This document shows positions 49,794-57,849 of a stretch of 64,000 nt of DNA, one piece after another. This stretch comes from Rhodoferax sp. U2-2l (GTDB lineage Bacteria; Pseudomonadota; Gammaproteobacteria; Burkholderiales; Burkholderiaceae_C), in the NCBI RefSeq assembly GCF_020594515.1, contig NZ_JAJCTH010000006.1, forward strand, positions 62,001 through 126,000, read 5' to 3'. Every line of letters begins with the position of its first letter. The first letter of the stretch is position 1. The notes under the pieces were generated by a model, which was not told the origin of the DNA, ran no database searches, and was given only the letters and a program-made list of their open reading frames with translations. The position numbers and the translations under genes are program-made.

Positions 49794-50876
49794 ATGGATC
49801 GTCGTTCAATCATCAAAAATGCGGGTATCGCGGGCATTTTGGCTGCAGGCGCAGCACCCGCAGTGCACGCCCAGGCCGCCGTGCGCTGGCGTCTGGCATC
49901 GAGCTTTCCCAAGTCGCTGGACACCATTTTTGGCAGCGCAGAAAAAATGTCCCAAACGGTCAAGGCCATGTCGGGCGGCAAGTTTGAAATCTCGGTGCAC
50001 CCCGCCGGTGAGTTGATGCCCGCCTTTGGCGTGGTGGATGCGCTGCAGGGCGACACCATCGACATGGCCCAGACGGCTGCCTACTACTTCACCGGCAAGG
50101 ATCCTGTCTTTGCCTTCAGCTGCGCCGTGCCCTTCGGTCTGACCGCGCTGCAGATGAATGCCTGGAAGGACTACGGCAACGGCCGCAAGTACCTGGACGC
50201 TTTCTTCGAAAAGTACAACTTCAAGACAGCCAGCGCCGGCAACACCACCACCCAGATGGGCGGCTGGTACCGCAAGGAAATCAAGACCGTGGCTGACCTC
50301 AAGGGCCTGAAGATGCGCCTGGGCGGCGGCGTGTTCGGCGAAGCCATGGCCAAGCTGGGCGTGGTGTCACAGAACATGCCCGCCGGTGACGTGTACCAGG
50401 CGCTTGAAAAGGGCACGCTGGATGCTGTGGAGTTTGTCGGCCCCTACGACGACGAAAAGCTCGGCTTCAACAAGGTGGCGCCTTACTACTACTACCCCGG
50501 CTGGTGGGAAGGCTCTGCTGAACTGGAGTTCTTCATCAACATCAAGAAGTACAACGCCCTGTCGCCCGAGAACAAGGCCATTCTGGACGCCGCCACCCGC
50601 GTGGCCGCTGCCGACATGACCTCCAAGTACCAGGTCTTCAACCCGCGCGCCATCAAGAACCTGGTGGCCAACAAGACGCAGCTCAAGGCCTTTCCCAAGG
50701 CCATCATGGACGCAGGCTTCAAGGCGTCGATGGAAGTGTTTGCCGAGCACGAGGCCAAGTCGCCCGAGTTCAAGAAGATCCACCAGGACATGCGTGCCTT
50801 CCAGCGCGAACAGATTCTGTGGAACCGCTTCTCGGAGTTCCCGTTCAACCAGTACATGAACAGCGTGAAGATCTGA
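49794..50876 (+). CDS. dctP: TRAP transporter substrate-binding protein, TakP-like
   Basis: A 360-residue periplasmic binding protein of the DctP family. A twin-arginine-like signal (DRRSIIKNAGIAGILAAG) ends at VHAQ. The region RKEIKTVADLKGLKMR, FGEAMAKLGV and DAVEFVGPYDDEKLGF matches the TakP/2-oxo-monocarboxylate group, which binds keto acids such as pyruvate. The ATG at 49794 has an AGGAG site. It faces the membrane-subunit genes dctM and dctQ across a pair of terminators, so binding protein and permease are in separate convergent units. Confidence 0.92.
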   Translation: MDRRSIIKNAGIAGILAAGAAPAVHAQAAVRWRLASSFPKSLDTIFGSAEKMSQTVKAMSGGKFEISVHPAGELMPAFGVVDALQGDTIDMAQTAAYYFTGKDPVFAFSCAVPFGLTALQMNAWKDYGNGRKYLDAFFEKYNFKTASAGNTTTQMGGWYRKEIKTVADLKGLKMRLGGGVFGEAMAKLGVVSQNMPAGDVYQALEKGTLDAVEFVGPYDDEKLGFNKVAPYYYYPGWWEGSAELEFFINIKKYNALSPENKAILDAATRVAAADMTSKYQVFNPRAIKNLVANKTQLKAFPKAIMDAGFKASMEVFAEHEAKSPEFKKIHQDMRAFQREQILWNRFSEFPFNQYMNSVKI

Positions 50877-50930
50877 TCGCGCAGCAGGCCGCCCGCCAGG
50901 CGGTCGCTGCTGGCCCCAGGCCACCCCGCA

Positions 50931-50957
50931 AGCCGCAGTCTCTGCGGCTTTTTTTTT
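50931..50957 (+). terminator. Rho-independent terminator after dctP
   Basis: AGCCGCAG pairs with CTGCGGCT around a 3-base loop and is followed by nine T. Confidence 0.88.
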
Positions 50958-50978
50958 GGCTGCCCCGTTTGTTGTGCC

Positions 50979-51004
50979 AAAAAAAGCCCCGGCGAACCGG
51001 GGCT
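50979..51004 (-). terminator. Rho-independent terminator after dctM
   Basis: On the minus strand GCCCCGG pairs with CCGGGGC around TTCG, followed by six or more T. It stands back to back with the dctP terminator. Confidence 0.85.
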
Positions 51005-51027
51005 TGTTGCGGGCAACGGCGTATCGC

Positions 51028-52842
51028 TTACTTACTGCCCGTGCCCATGGCGTCCTGCAAGGCCTTGGCGGGGTCGTCAGAGCCGTAACCGTCGGTCTCT
51101 GGCGCAGATGCGCCGTCTGCGGGCTCGGGTTGTGCCTCTTCGGCAGGCGGGGAGGCGAAGGCGTCGTCGGCCTCAGAACCGTAGCCCTGCTCGTTTTGCA
51201 GCGCATCCATCATCTGCGCGTTCACGGCTTCCATGTTCACCTCGACCTTTTTGTCCAGGCTGCCTGTCACCAGCGACGGGAAGGCGATCAGCATGCTGAC
51301 CATGGTCAGCTGGATGATCACGAAGGGGATGGCGCCCTTGTAGATCTGCATGGTGGTCACCGGCTGAATCACCTTGTGTGTCACACGGTCTACATAAGGC
51401 TTGTCGGGTGCCACCGAGCGCAGGAAGAACAGCGCAAAGCCGAACGGCGGGTGCATGAACGAGGTTTGCATGTTCATGGCCAGCAGCACGCCGAACCAGA
51501 TCAGGTCGATGCCCAGCTTGTCGGCCACCGGCGCCAGCAGCGGCACCACGATGAAGGACAGCTCGAAATAGTCCAGGAAGAACGCCAGGAAGAAGATCAT
51601 GAGGTTGACCACGATCAGAAAGCCGATCTGTCCGCCGGGCAGGCCAGCCAGCAGGTGCTCCACCCACTTCGGGCCGTCGGCGGCCTGGAAGACCAGGCTG
51701 AAGGTGGTGGCGCCGATCATGATGAACATGACAAAGCTGGCCAGGCGCGTGGTAGAACCCAGCGCCTGCTTGAGCAGCGCCATATTCAGGCGCTTGCGTG
51801 CAAAACCCAGAACCAGCGCCGCCATGGCGCCCATGGCGCCGCCTTCGGTGGGCGTGGCAATGCCCAGGAAGATGGTGCCCAGCACCAGAAAGATCAGCAG
51901 CAGCGGTGGGATGAGCACAAAGGTCACGCGCTCGGCCAGGCGCGACAGCAGGCCCAGCTTGAACACGTGGTTGATGCTGGCGATCACGAAGGCAATGAAG
52001 GTGCCGCCGCACATGGCGGTCACTATTTTCTCGTCCGTCGGCACGTCCAGCACCTCGATGCCAGTCCACCAGGTATGCACGTCAGCCATGTGGGTGGCCA
52101 GGAAGATGGCTGCGGCAGTAGAAATCGCCACCAACACGGCCAGCGAGTTGTAGCCGGAGCTGCCGTTGTCTTCGCGATAGACGCGGGCCTCTGGTGGCAG
52201 GGCGGGCACGGCCTTGGGTTTGAAGATGGCCAGGATGACCACCCACAGCACGTACATGCCCATCAGCATGAAGGCGGGCACGAAGGCGCCCTTGTACATC
52301 TCGCCCACGCTGCGGCCGAGCTGGTCGGCCATCAAAATCAGCACCAGCGACGGCGGAATGATCTGGGCCAATGTGCCGGATGCGGCAATGACGCCGCTGG
52401 CAAGGCGCCGGTCATAGCCGTAGCGCAGCATGATGGGCAGCGAAATCAGGCCCATCGAAATGACCGATGCGGCCACCACGCCGGTGGTGGCCGCCAGTAG
52501 CGCCCCCACAAAAATCACGGCCAGCGCCAGGCCGCCGCGCATGGGGCCAAACACCTGGCCCACGGTGTCCAGCAAGTCTTCGGCCATGCCGCTGCGTTCC
52601 ATGATCAGCCCCATCAGGGTGAAGAACGGAACCGCCAGCAGTGTGTCGTTGGCCATGATGCCGATCAGGCGCTGGGGCAGCCAGGCAATCACCGACGATG
52701 GGAAAACGCCCATCTCGATTCCCAGCAGACCAAACAGCAGGCCGCAAGCGCCCAAGCTGAACGCAACCGGAAAACCCAGCAGCAGAAAAATAATCAGCCC
52801 CCCGAACATGATGGGGGCGAAGTTGGTGGCGATGAATTCCAT
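51028..52842 (-). CDS. dctM: TRAP transporter large permease subunit (DctM)
   Basis: A 604-residue polytopic protein of the DctM superfamily, the ion-coupled translocator of the TRAP system. It has about 12-14 hydrophobic helices with family blocks MLRYGYDRRLASGVIAASGT and IATPTEGGAMGAMAAL. It is longer than most DctM proteins (about 430), in part from an acidic cytoplasmic tail of about 65 residues. This tail has two GYGS motifs. It follows dctQ by 24 bases. Confidence 0.9.
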   Translation of the reverse strand: MEFIATNFAPIMFGGLIIFLLLGFPVAFSLGACGLLFGLLGIEMGVFPSSVIAWLPQRLIGIMANDTLLAVPFFTLMGLIMERSGMAEDLLDTVGQVFGPMRGGLALAVIFVGALLAATTGVVAASVISMGLISLPIMLRYGYDRRLASGVIAASGTLAQIIPPSLVLILMADQLGRSVGEMYKGAFVPAFMLMGMYVLWVVILAIFKPKAVPALPPEARVYREDNGSSGYNSLAVLVAISTAAAIFLATHMADVHTWWTGIEVLDVPTDEKIVTAMCGGTFIAFVIASINHVFKLGLLSRLAERVTFVLIPPLLLIFLVLGTIFLGIATPTEGGAMGAMAALVLGFARKRLNMALLKQALGSTTRLASFVMFIMIGATTFSLVFQAADGPKWVEHLLAGLPGGQIGFLIVVNLMIFFLAFFLDYFELSFIVVPLLAPVADKLGIDLIWFGVLLAMNMQTSFMHPPFGFALFFLRSVAPDKPYVDRVTHKVIQPVTTMQIYKGAIPFVIIQLTMVSMLIAFPSLVTGSLDKKVEVNMEAVNAQMMDALQNEQGYGSEADDAFASPPAEEAQPEPADGASAPETDGYGSDDPAKALQDAMGTGSK

Positions 52843-52866
52843 GAGAGATGCGTTCCTGCGGGCTAT

Positions 52867-53478
52867 TCAGTGGGGTGCCGCAGTGGCGGGCTTTTTGGCT
52901 TTTTCGGTGGCACGCAGCACCTCCATCAGTTCTTCTTCGGCAGTCTTGTCGGCCAGCTTGCCCATGGGGTCGGGGCCCTTGCCAGCCAGGAAGGCGATGC
53001 GTTTGATGATCTCGGACCAGCCCTGCAGCATCAGCAACGTGATACCCACCGGAATGGCCGCCCAGACAGGCCAGCGGATCAGGCCGCCGGAGTTGCCCGA
53101 CATTTCAGCAGACTGGTACTTTTGAATGAGCTCGGGCATGGACAGCACCAGAATGGTGATGCACAGCGGCGTCAGGAAGAAGGCAAAGCCGATGATGTCG
53201 ATCCACACCTGGGTCTTTTTAGACAGACGGCTGTTGAGCACGTCGATACGCACATGCTCGCGGTTCAGCAGGGTGTAGCCCGCAGCGATCAGAAAAGACC
53301 ATGCGAACAAATACCACTGCACTTCAAGAAAAGCGTTGGAGCTATTGTCGAACGCCTTGCGCACAATGGCGTTGGCAGCGCTGATGAAGGTTGCGGCAAA
53401 AATCAGCCAGATGGAATATTTGCCGACGAACCGGTTGATGGCGTCAATACCGTTGGAAAGCTTCAAAAGCGCTTGCAT
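52867..53478 (-). CDS. dctQ: TRAP transporter small permease subunit (DctQ)
   Basis: A 203-residue protein with four membrane helices and the DctQ pattern FLEVQWYLFAWSFLIAAGYT followed by REHVRIDVL. It supports DctM in the membrane. The C-terminus is charged and Ala/Pro-rich. It is the first gene of the leftward dctQ-dctM unit, convergent with dctP. Confidence 0.9.
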   Translation of the reverse strand: MQALLKLSNGIDAINRFVGKYSIWLIFAATFISAANAIVRKAFDNSSNAFLEVQWYLFAWSFLIAAGYTLLNREHVRIDVLNSRLSKKTQVWIDIIGFAFFLTPLCITILVLSMPELIQKYQSAEMSGNSGGLIRWPVWAAIPVGITLLMLQGWSEIIKRIAFLAGKGPDPMGKLADKTAEEELMEVLRATEKAKKPATAAPH

Positions 53479-53579
53479 GGTGTCTCCAGCTTTGTCTAGT
53501 TGTGTGGAAGGCCAACGTCTGTGGGGCTACGCGAAACCGAGCGCGAAGTTTACCGGGTCGATCCGGTCACAGTCTTACC

Positions 53580-54701
53580 TCAATCTTGCAGGGCCGAAGG
53601 CTTCTGATGCCGGTAATCCCACCAAGGTAACACCTGGCGCATCGACAGCACTTGCCCACTTTGCAGCGCGTGGTAGCCTGGCAGACTGGTCAGCCTGTAT
53701 TGCCACGGCGCTGTTTGCAGCAGCTGGCGCAGGTGGGCCACGGCAGGCTGGTCCAGCGCGGCCTTCAGGCACACCAGGTGGTAGCGCTCGGTGGCCAGTG
53801 GCACAAAGTCCAGCCCGGCTTGAGCGGCTGCCGCGGCAATGCCCAGCCCGACATCGCCTTGCCCAGCGGCCACGGCCTGCGCCACGGCCGCATGAGACGG
53901 TTCGGCGTGGCCGACGGTGTGAAGCTGGTGGGGCAGCAGCCCAGCCTGTGCCAGCAGCTCGTCCGCCACCACCCGGGTGCCGCTGCCCAGGCTGCGGTTG
54001 ATAAAACGCGCCTGCTGGCGTACCACATCCTGCAGCGACTGCAGGCCCAGCGGGTTGTCACGCGGCACCATCAGCCCCTGGCTGCGCTGGGCCAAACCGA
54101 TGATCTTGTGCTGTCCCGGCTGCAGCAGGGGTTTGTAGATGCGCCCGGTCAGGCTTTTTTTGCCAGCCTCCAGCAGGGTGTGAAAACCCGCCATCACGCA
54201 GCGCCCTTCGTTGAGCGCGCGGATCGCGTCGACGCTGCCGGTAAACCGGATGTCCAGATGCAGCCGGGTGCCGTCGGCCATGCCCTGCAGCGCATGTTCC
54301 CGCAAGGCGGTCAGCGCGTCGTCATGGCTGGCGTAGAGCGTGAGCACCTGCACCCGGTCGTCGAAGGCCTGGGCAAAGCTGCGCTCCAGTTCGGCTTGCA
54401 GGGCTTCAATTTGCGGGGCCAGCCGGGCCTGCGCCTGGCGCTCAGCCCACATCAGCTTGGTGCCAAAAACACTCAGGCGCGCCGCCTGGCCTTTTTCCCA
54501 CACCAGCAATTCGTTGCCGAGTTCGTTTTCCCAGCGCTTGAGCTCGCCCCAGACGTGGCGGTAGCTCAGGCCCAACAGCCGTGCGCCGCCCGAAATCGAC
54601 CCCTGGCTGCTGATGGCTTGCAACAGATCGATCAGCGGGTTGCGCACCAGCGCCGGGCTGGCGTCGCGCGACAGGGTGTAGTGGAGTTGCAGCCTATGCA
54701 C
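53580..54701 (-). CDS. ModE-like HTH regulator with a periplasmic-binding-protein-like domain
   Basis: A 373-residue regulator with an N-terminal ModE-type winged helix (LLQAISSQGSISGGARLLGLSYRHVWGELKRWE) and a C-terminal PBP-like domain (DIRFTGSVDAIRALNEGRCVMAGFH; NRSLGSGTRVVADELL). It is divergent from the tungstate ABC genes across 85 bases and probably senses tungstate, molybdate or a related ligand to control them. This domain layout is known in bacteria next to such transporters; the ligand is inferred from context. Confidence 0.85.
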   Translation of the reverse strand: MHRLQLHYTLSRDASPALVRNPLIDLLQAISSQGSISGGARLLGLSYRHVWGELKRWENELGNELLVWEKGQAARLSVFGTKLMWAERQAQARLAPQIEALQAELERSFAQAFDDRVQVLTLYASHDDALTALREHALQGMADGTRLHLDIRFTGSVDAIRALNEGRCVMAGFHTLLEAGKKSLTGRIYKPLLQPGQHKIIGLAQRSQGLMVPRDNPLGLQSLQDVVRQQARFINRSLGSGTRVVADELLAQAGLLPHQLHTVGHAEPSHAAVAQAVAAGQGDVGLGIAAAAAQAGLDFVPLATERYHLVCLKAALDQPAVAHLRQLLQTAPWQYRLTSLPGYHALQSGQVLSMRQVLPWWDYRHQKPSALQD

Positions 54702-54710
54702 GGGGGTTCA

Positions 54711-54742
54711 TATCGTCAGTGATTGTGTCGGTGGCTACGATA
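54711..54742. promoter_or_regulatory. Candidate operator between the regulator and tup genes
   Basis: TATCGT at 54711-54716 and ACGATA at 54737-54742 form an inverted repeat with a 20-base spacer in the 85-base divergent region. It is a plausible regulator site but short. Confidence 0.3.
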
Positions 54743-54786
54743 CCGCAAGTTTTTTTGCCAACGCTTTTTGCCGTTTCACGTTTTGC

Positions 54787-55527
54787 ATGACCACCTTTGC
54801 CGACAGCCTTGCCACCGCCCTGCAGCTCATCACTTCCCTGGACCCTGAACTGGTTGCCATTGTCGGCCGCTCGCTGGCGGTGAGTACCGTGGCCACGCTG
54901 GTGGCCGGGTGGCTGGGGCTGGTGCTGGGCGCCTGGCTGGCGGTGGCGCGTTTTGCCGGGCGCGGGGCCGTGCTGACCCTGCTCAACACGTTTCTGGCGG
55001 TGCCCTCGGTGGTGGTGGGGCTGGTGGTGTATTTGCTGCTCTCGCGCAGCGGGCCGCTGGGCGCGCTGGGTTGGCTGTTCAGTTTCAAGGCGATGGTGCT
55101 GGCGCAGGCGCTGCTGGTGCTGCCGGTGGTGACCGCGCTGACCCGCCAGGTGGTGGAAGACGCCCAAATGCTGCATGGTGAGCAGCTGCAATCGCTGGGC
55201 GCGGGCACCGGCCTGCGCGGCGTGTTGCTGGCCTGGGACGAGCGTTACGCCCTGCTCACCGTGATGATCGCCGCCTTTGGCCGTGCCGTTTCCGAGGTTG
55301 GGGCGGTGATGATCGTGGGCGGCAACATCGAAGGCTTCACCCGGGTCATGACCACCGCGATTGCCCTGGAAACCAGCAAGGGCGACCTGCCGCTGGCCCT
55401 CGGTCTGGGCCTGGTGCTGTTGATGGTGGTGCTGCTACTCAACGCGCTGATTGCCGGCCTGAAGCGCTGGCGCCAGGGCCGCGAGTCGGGCTCAGCCACA
55501 CCGGCGCTGTCAGGGGTGGGGTTGTGA
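54787..55527 (+). CDS. tupB: Tungstate ABC transporter, permease
   Basis: A 246-residue inner-membrane permease with about five to six helices and the EAA-like loop EDAQMLHGEQLQSLGAGTGLRG. The family block FGRAVSEVGAVMIVGGNIEGFTRVMTTAIALET is that of TupB/WtpB tungstate permeases. It is the first gene of the unit; its stop overlaps the ATPase start by 4 bases (GTGA). Confidence 0.9.
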   Translation: MTTFADSLATALQLITSLDPELVAIVGRSLAVSTVATLVAGWLGLVLGAWLAVARFAGRGAVLTLLNTFLAVPSVVVGLVVYLLLSRSGPLGALGWLFSFKAMVLAQALLVLPVVTALTRQVVEDAQMLHGEQLQSLGAGTGLRGVLLAWDERYALLTVMIAAFGRAVSEVGAVMIVGGNIEGFTRVMTTAIALETSKGDLPLALGLGLVLLMVVLLLNALIAGLKRWRQGRESGSATPALSGVGL

Positions 55528-56270
55528 AGGCTGCAGCATCGCAGCGGGGCGGCCAGGGGGATCTGTTTGCACTGAGCGGCGTAGGTGTGCGTTTTGGCGG
55601 CGCGCGCGGTGTGCAGGCGCTCGCCGGGTTGAACCTGGCGATCCAGCCCGGCGAGCGTGTGGCCCTGGTGGGGGCCAACGGCTGTGGCAAGAGCACGTTA
55701 TTGCGCTTGCTGCATGGCCTGCTGCCCCCCAGCCAGGGGCAACTGACCTGTCCATCGCCCGCCTGCCAGGCGATGCTGTTTCAAAAACCCTTTGTGATGC
55801 GGATGTCGGTGCAGGCCAATGTGGCGCTGGGCCTGTGGCTGCGTGGCACGCCCTGGGCGCAGGCCAAAGCGCAGGCCTTGCAGGCGTTGGCACGGGTGGG
55901 CATGGCGGCGCTGGCAGCGCGTGCGGCGCGCACCCTCTCGGGCGGGCAGCAGCAGCGTCTGGCCATGGCGCGGGCCTGGGCGCTGGCGCCGCAGGTGTTG
56001 CTGCTCGACGAGCCCACCGCCAGCCTGGACCCGCATGCCAAGCGCGAGGTGGAAGCGCTGATGCACGAATTTGCCCAGCACCGCCCGGCTGTCACGCTGA
56101 TTTTTGCCAGCCACAACCTCGGCCAGGTCAAACGCCTGGCCAGCCGGGTGATTTATCTGGAGGGCGGCCGGGTGCTGGCCGACTTGCCGGTGGCCGATTT
56201 TTTTGCCGGAAACCTGCTGCAGACGCACTACCCGGCGGCCCATCTTTTTGTCAAAGGAGAAACCCTGTGA
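55524..56270 (+). CDS. tupC: Tungstate ABC transporter, ATP-binding protein
   Basis: A 248-residue ATPase with Walker A GANGCGKST, signature LSGGQQQRLAMARA and Walker B VLLLDEPTASLD. The start is GTG at 55524, overlapping the tupB stop. Its own stop overlaps the GTG start of the binding-protein gene. It powers tungstate import. Confidence 0.92.
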   Translation: MKAAASQRGGQGDLFALSGVGVRFGGARGVQALAGLNLAIQPGERVALVGANGCGKSTLLRLLHGLLPPSQGQLTCPSPACQAMLFQKPFVMRMSVQANVALGLWLRGTPWAQAKAQALQALARVGMAALAARAARTLSGGQQQRLAMARAWALAPQVLLLDEPTASLDPHAKREVEALMHEFAQHRPAVTLIFASHNLGQVKRLASRVIYLEGGRVLADLPVADFFAGNLLQTHYPAAHLFVKGETL

Positions 56271-57118
56271 AACACGTCAAATCGCTTGAATTTCGTCAAA
56301 CTTGGTGGCCTATGGCCCGGATGCGTCGGGGGCTGGTGGCGACCCTGTTGCTTGCCACCGGGGCCATGGCCGTGCAGGCGCAGTACATCGTGGTGGCCTC
56401 CACCACCTCCACCGAGCAGTCGGGCCTGTTTGCTTATTTGCTGCCCGAGTTCAAAAAGGCCAGCGGCATGGACGTCAAAGTGGTGGCGGTGGGCACCGGC
56501 CAGGCCATCGACATGGGCCGCCGCGGCGATGCGGATGTGTTGTTCGTCCATGACCGCGTGGCCGAGGACAAAGTGGTGGCGGAAGGTTTTGCGGTGAAGC
56601 GTTTTGACGTGATGTACAACGACTTTGTGTTGATTGGCCCGCAAGCCGATCCGGCCAAAACCCGTGGCAAGGACATTGTGGAGGCGCTGAAAAAGGTGGC
56701 CGCTGCCAACGCCGGTTTCATCTCGCGCGGTGACAAAAGCGGCACCCACGCGGCCGAACTGCGCTACTGGAAAGATGCGGGTCTGAGCGATCAGATGGGT
56801 GGCGGCTATAAGGCCTGCGGCTGCGGCATGGGGCCGGCCCTCAACATGGCCGCCAGCACCGGCGCCTACGTGCTGGCGGACCGCGGCACCTGGCTCAATT
56901 TCAAGAACCGCGCTGACCTGGCGGTGCTGGTCGAAGGCGACAAGCGCCTGTTCAACCAATACGGCGTGATGCGCGTCAACCCGCTCAAACACCCGCACGT
57001 GAAAGTGGCCGAGGGCCAGAAGTTTGTCGATTGGCTGATTTCCGCTCCGGGCCAGGCGGTGATTGCCGGCTACAAGATCGGCGGCGAGCCGCTGTTTTTT
57101 CCCAACGCCGCACCGTAA
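56267..57118 (+). CDS. tupA: Tungstate-binding periplasmic protein
   Basis: A 283-residue exported binding protein. The GTG at 56267 has an AAAGGAG site and gives a long N-terminus before the signal helix (VATLLLATGAMAVQAQ). The mature protein begins with the TupA signature VVASTTSTEQSGLF, and the oxyanion loops are GTGQAIDMGRRGDADVLFVHD and SRGDKSGTHAAEL. TupA binds tungstate in preference to molybdate. It is last in the unit, giving the order B-C-A rather than the common A-B-C. Tungsten serves some formate dehydrogenases and aldehyde oxidoreductases, none of which is in the window. Confidence 0.92.
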   Translation: MKHVKSLEFRQTWWPMARMRRGLVATLLLATGAMAVQAQYIVVASTTSTEQSGLFAYLLPEFKKASGMDVKVVAVGTGQAIDMGRRGDADVLFVHDRVAEDKVVAEGFAVKRFDVMYNDFVLIGPQADPAKTRGKDIVEALKKVAAANAGFISRGDKSGTHAAELRYWKDAGLSDQMGGGYKACGCGMGPALNMAASTGAYVLADRGTWLNFKNRADLAVLVEGDKRLFNQYGVMRVNPLKHPHVKVAEGQKFVDWLISAPGQAVIAGYKIGGEPLFFPNAAP

Positions 57119-57156
57119 GGCGGCTGGTCTGGCGGCGACGGTGCTAAATTTCAGCC

Positions 57157-57849
57157 ATGCAGCCAAAACCATGGATTTCGCGGCTTAGTTTCGCCACCTT
57201 GCTCAGCTGGGGCGTGATGTTGGCTATAGGGGCTGCCCATGCCGCCGACACCCCGGTCAAGCCATTGGCCATGGCACCGAAGTTTGTGGAAACCCCGGGC
57301 ACGCCCAACCTGCTGGCGGTGCTGCGTACCGGCGGGTTTGTGCTGTACCTGCGCCATGGCACCACCGACAACAGCCGCCCGGACCGTTTCCCCCAGGTGG
57401 ACCTCAACGACTGCGCCACCCAGCGCCCGCTGACCGAAGCCGGGCGGCAACTCGCCGCGCAAGTGGGCCAGGCCATGCGCGCGGCGCAGATCCCGATTGG
57501 CGACATCGTCATCAGCCCGATGTGCCGGGTCAAAGACACCACCGCGGCGGCTTTTCCGGGGCGCGATGCCACGCTGGACATGAACCTGATGTACACCGCC
57601 AACCTGACCACCGCGCAGAAGGCCCCCATCCTGGCGCGCACCCGGTTTCTCTTGTCGGAGCCGGTGGCGCCCGGCGGCAACCGCCTGCTGGTGGCGCATG
57701 GGCCCAACCTGATGGACCTGATGGGTTACTTTCCGAAAGAGGGCACGCTGGTGGTTTTGCGTCCGCGTGGGCAGGGTCGCTTTGACTATGTGGCCAGCTT
57801 TGCACCCGGCTTGTGGCCGCAGGTGTTGCCGGCGGGGGCGCTGCCATGA
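57157..57849 (+). CDS. Exported histidine phosphatase family protein
   Basis: A 230-residue protein with a signal peptide ([16 protein letters not shown]) and a histidine phosphatase domain. The catalytic histidine lies in LYLRHGTTD, with a second conserved histidine in [11 protein letters not shown]. Substrate is unknown. Its stop overlaps the start of the hybrid kinase gene (ATGA), so the two are translated together, which suggests a periplasmic accessory role in the signalling operon. Confidence 0.85.
   Translation: MQPKPWISRLSFATLLSWGVMLAIGAAHAADTPVKPLAMAPKFVETPGTPNLLAVLRTGGFVLYLRHGTTDNSRPDRFPQVDLNDCATQRPLTEAGRQLAAQVGQAMRAAQIPIGDIVISPMCRVKDTTAAAFPGRDATLDMNLMYTANLTTAQKAPILARTRFLLSEPVAPGGNRLLVAHGPNLMDLMGYFPKEGTLVVLRPRGQGRFDYVASFAPGLWPQVLPAGALP

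Noticed and set aside
50956..52500. Rightward 514-residue open frame opposite dctM
   Set aside because: It is the antisense of a clear TRAP permease, rich in His, Gln and Gly as expected for shadow frames in GC-rich DNA.
55835..56266. Long open frame extending tupA upstream through the ATPase gene
   Set aside because: The upstream part is an out-of-frame reading of tupC; the GTG at 56267 has a proper ribosome site and is followed by a signal peptide.
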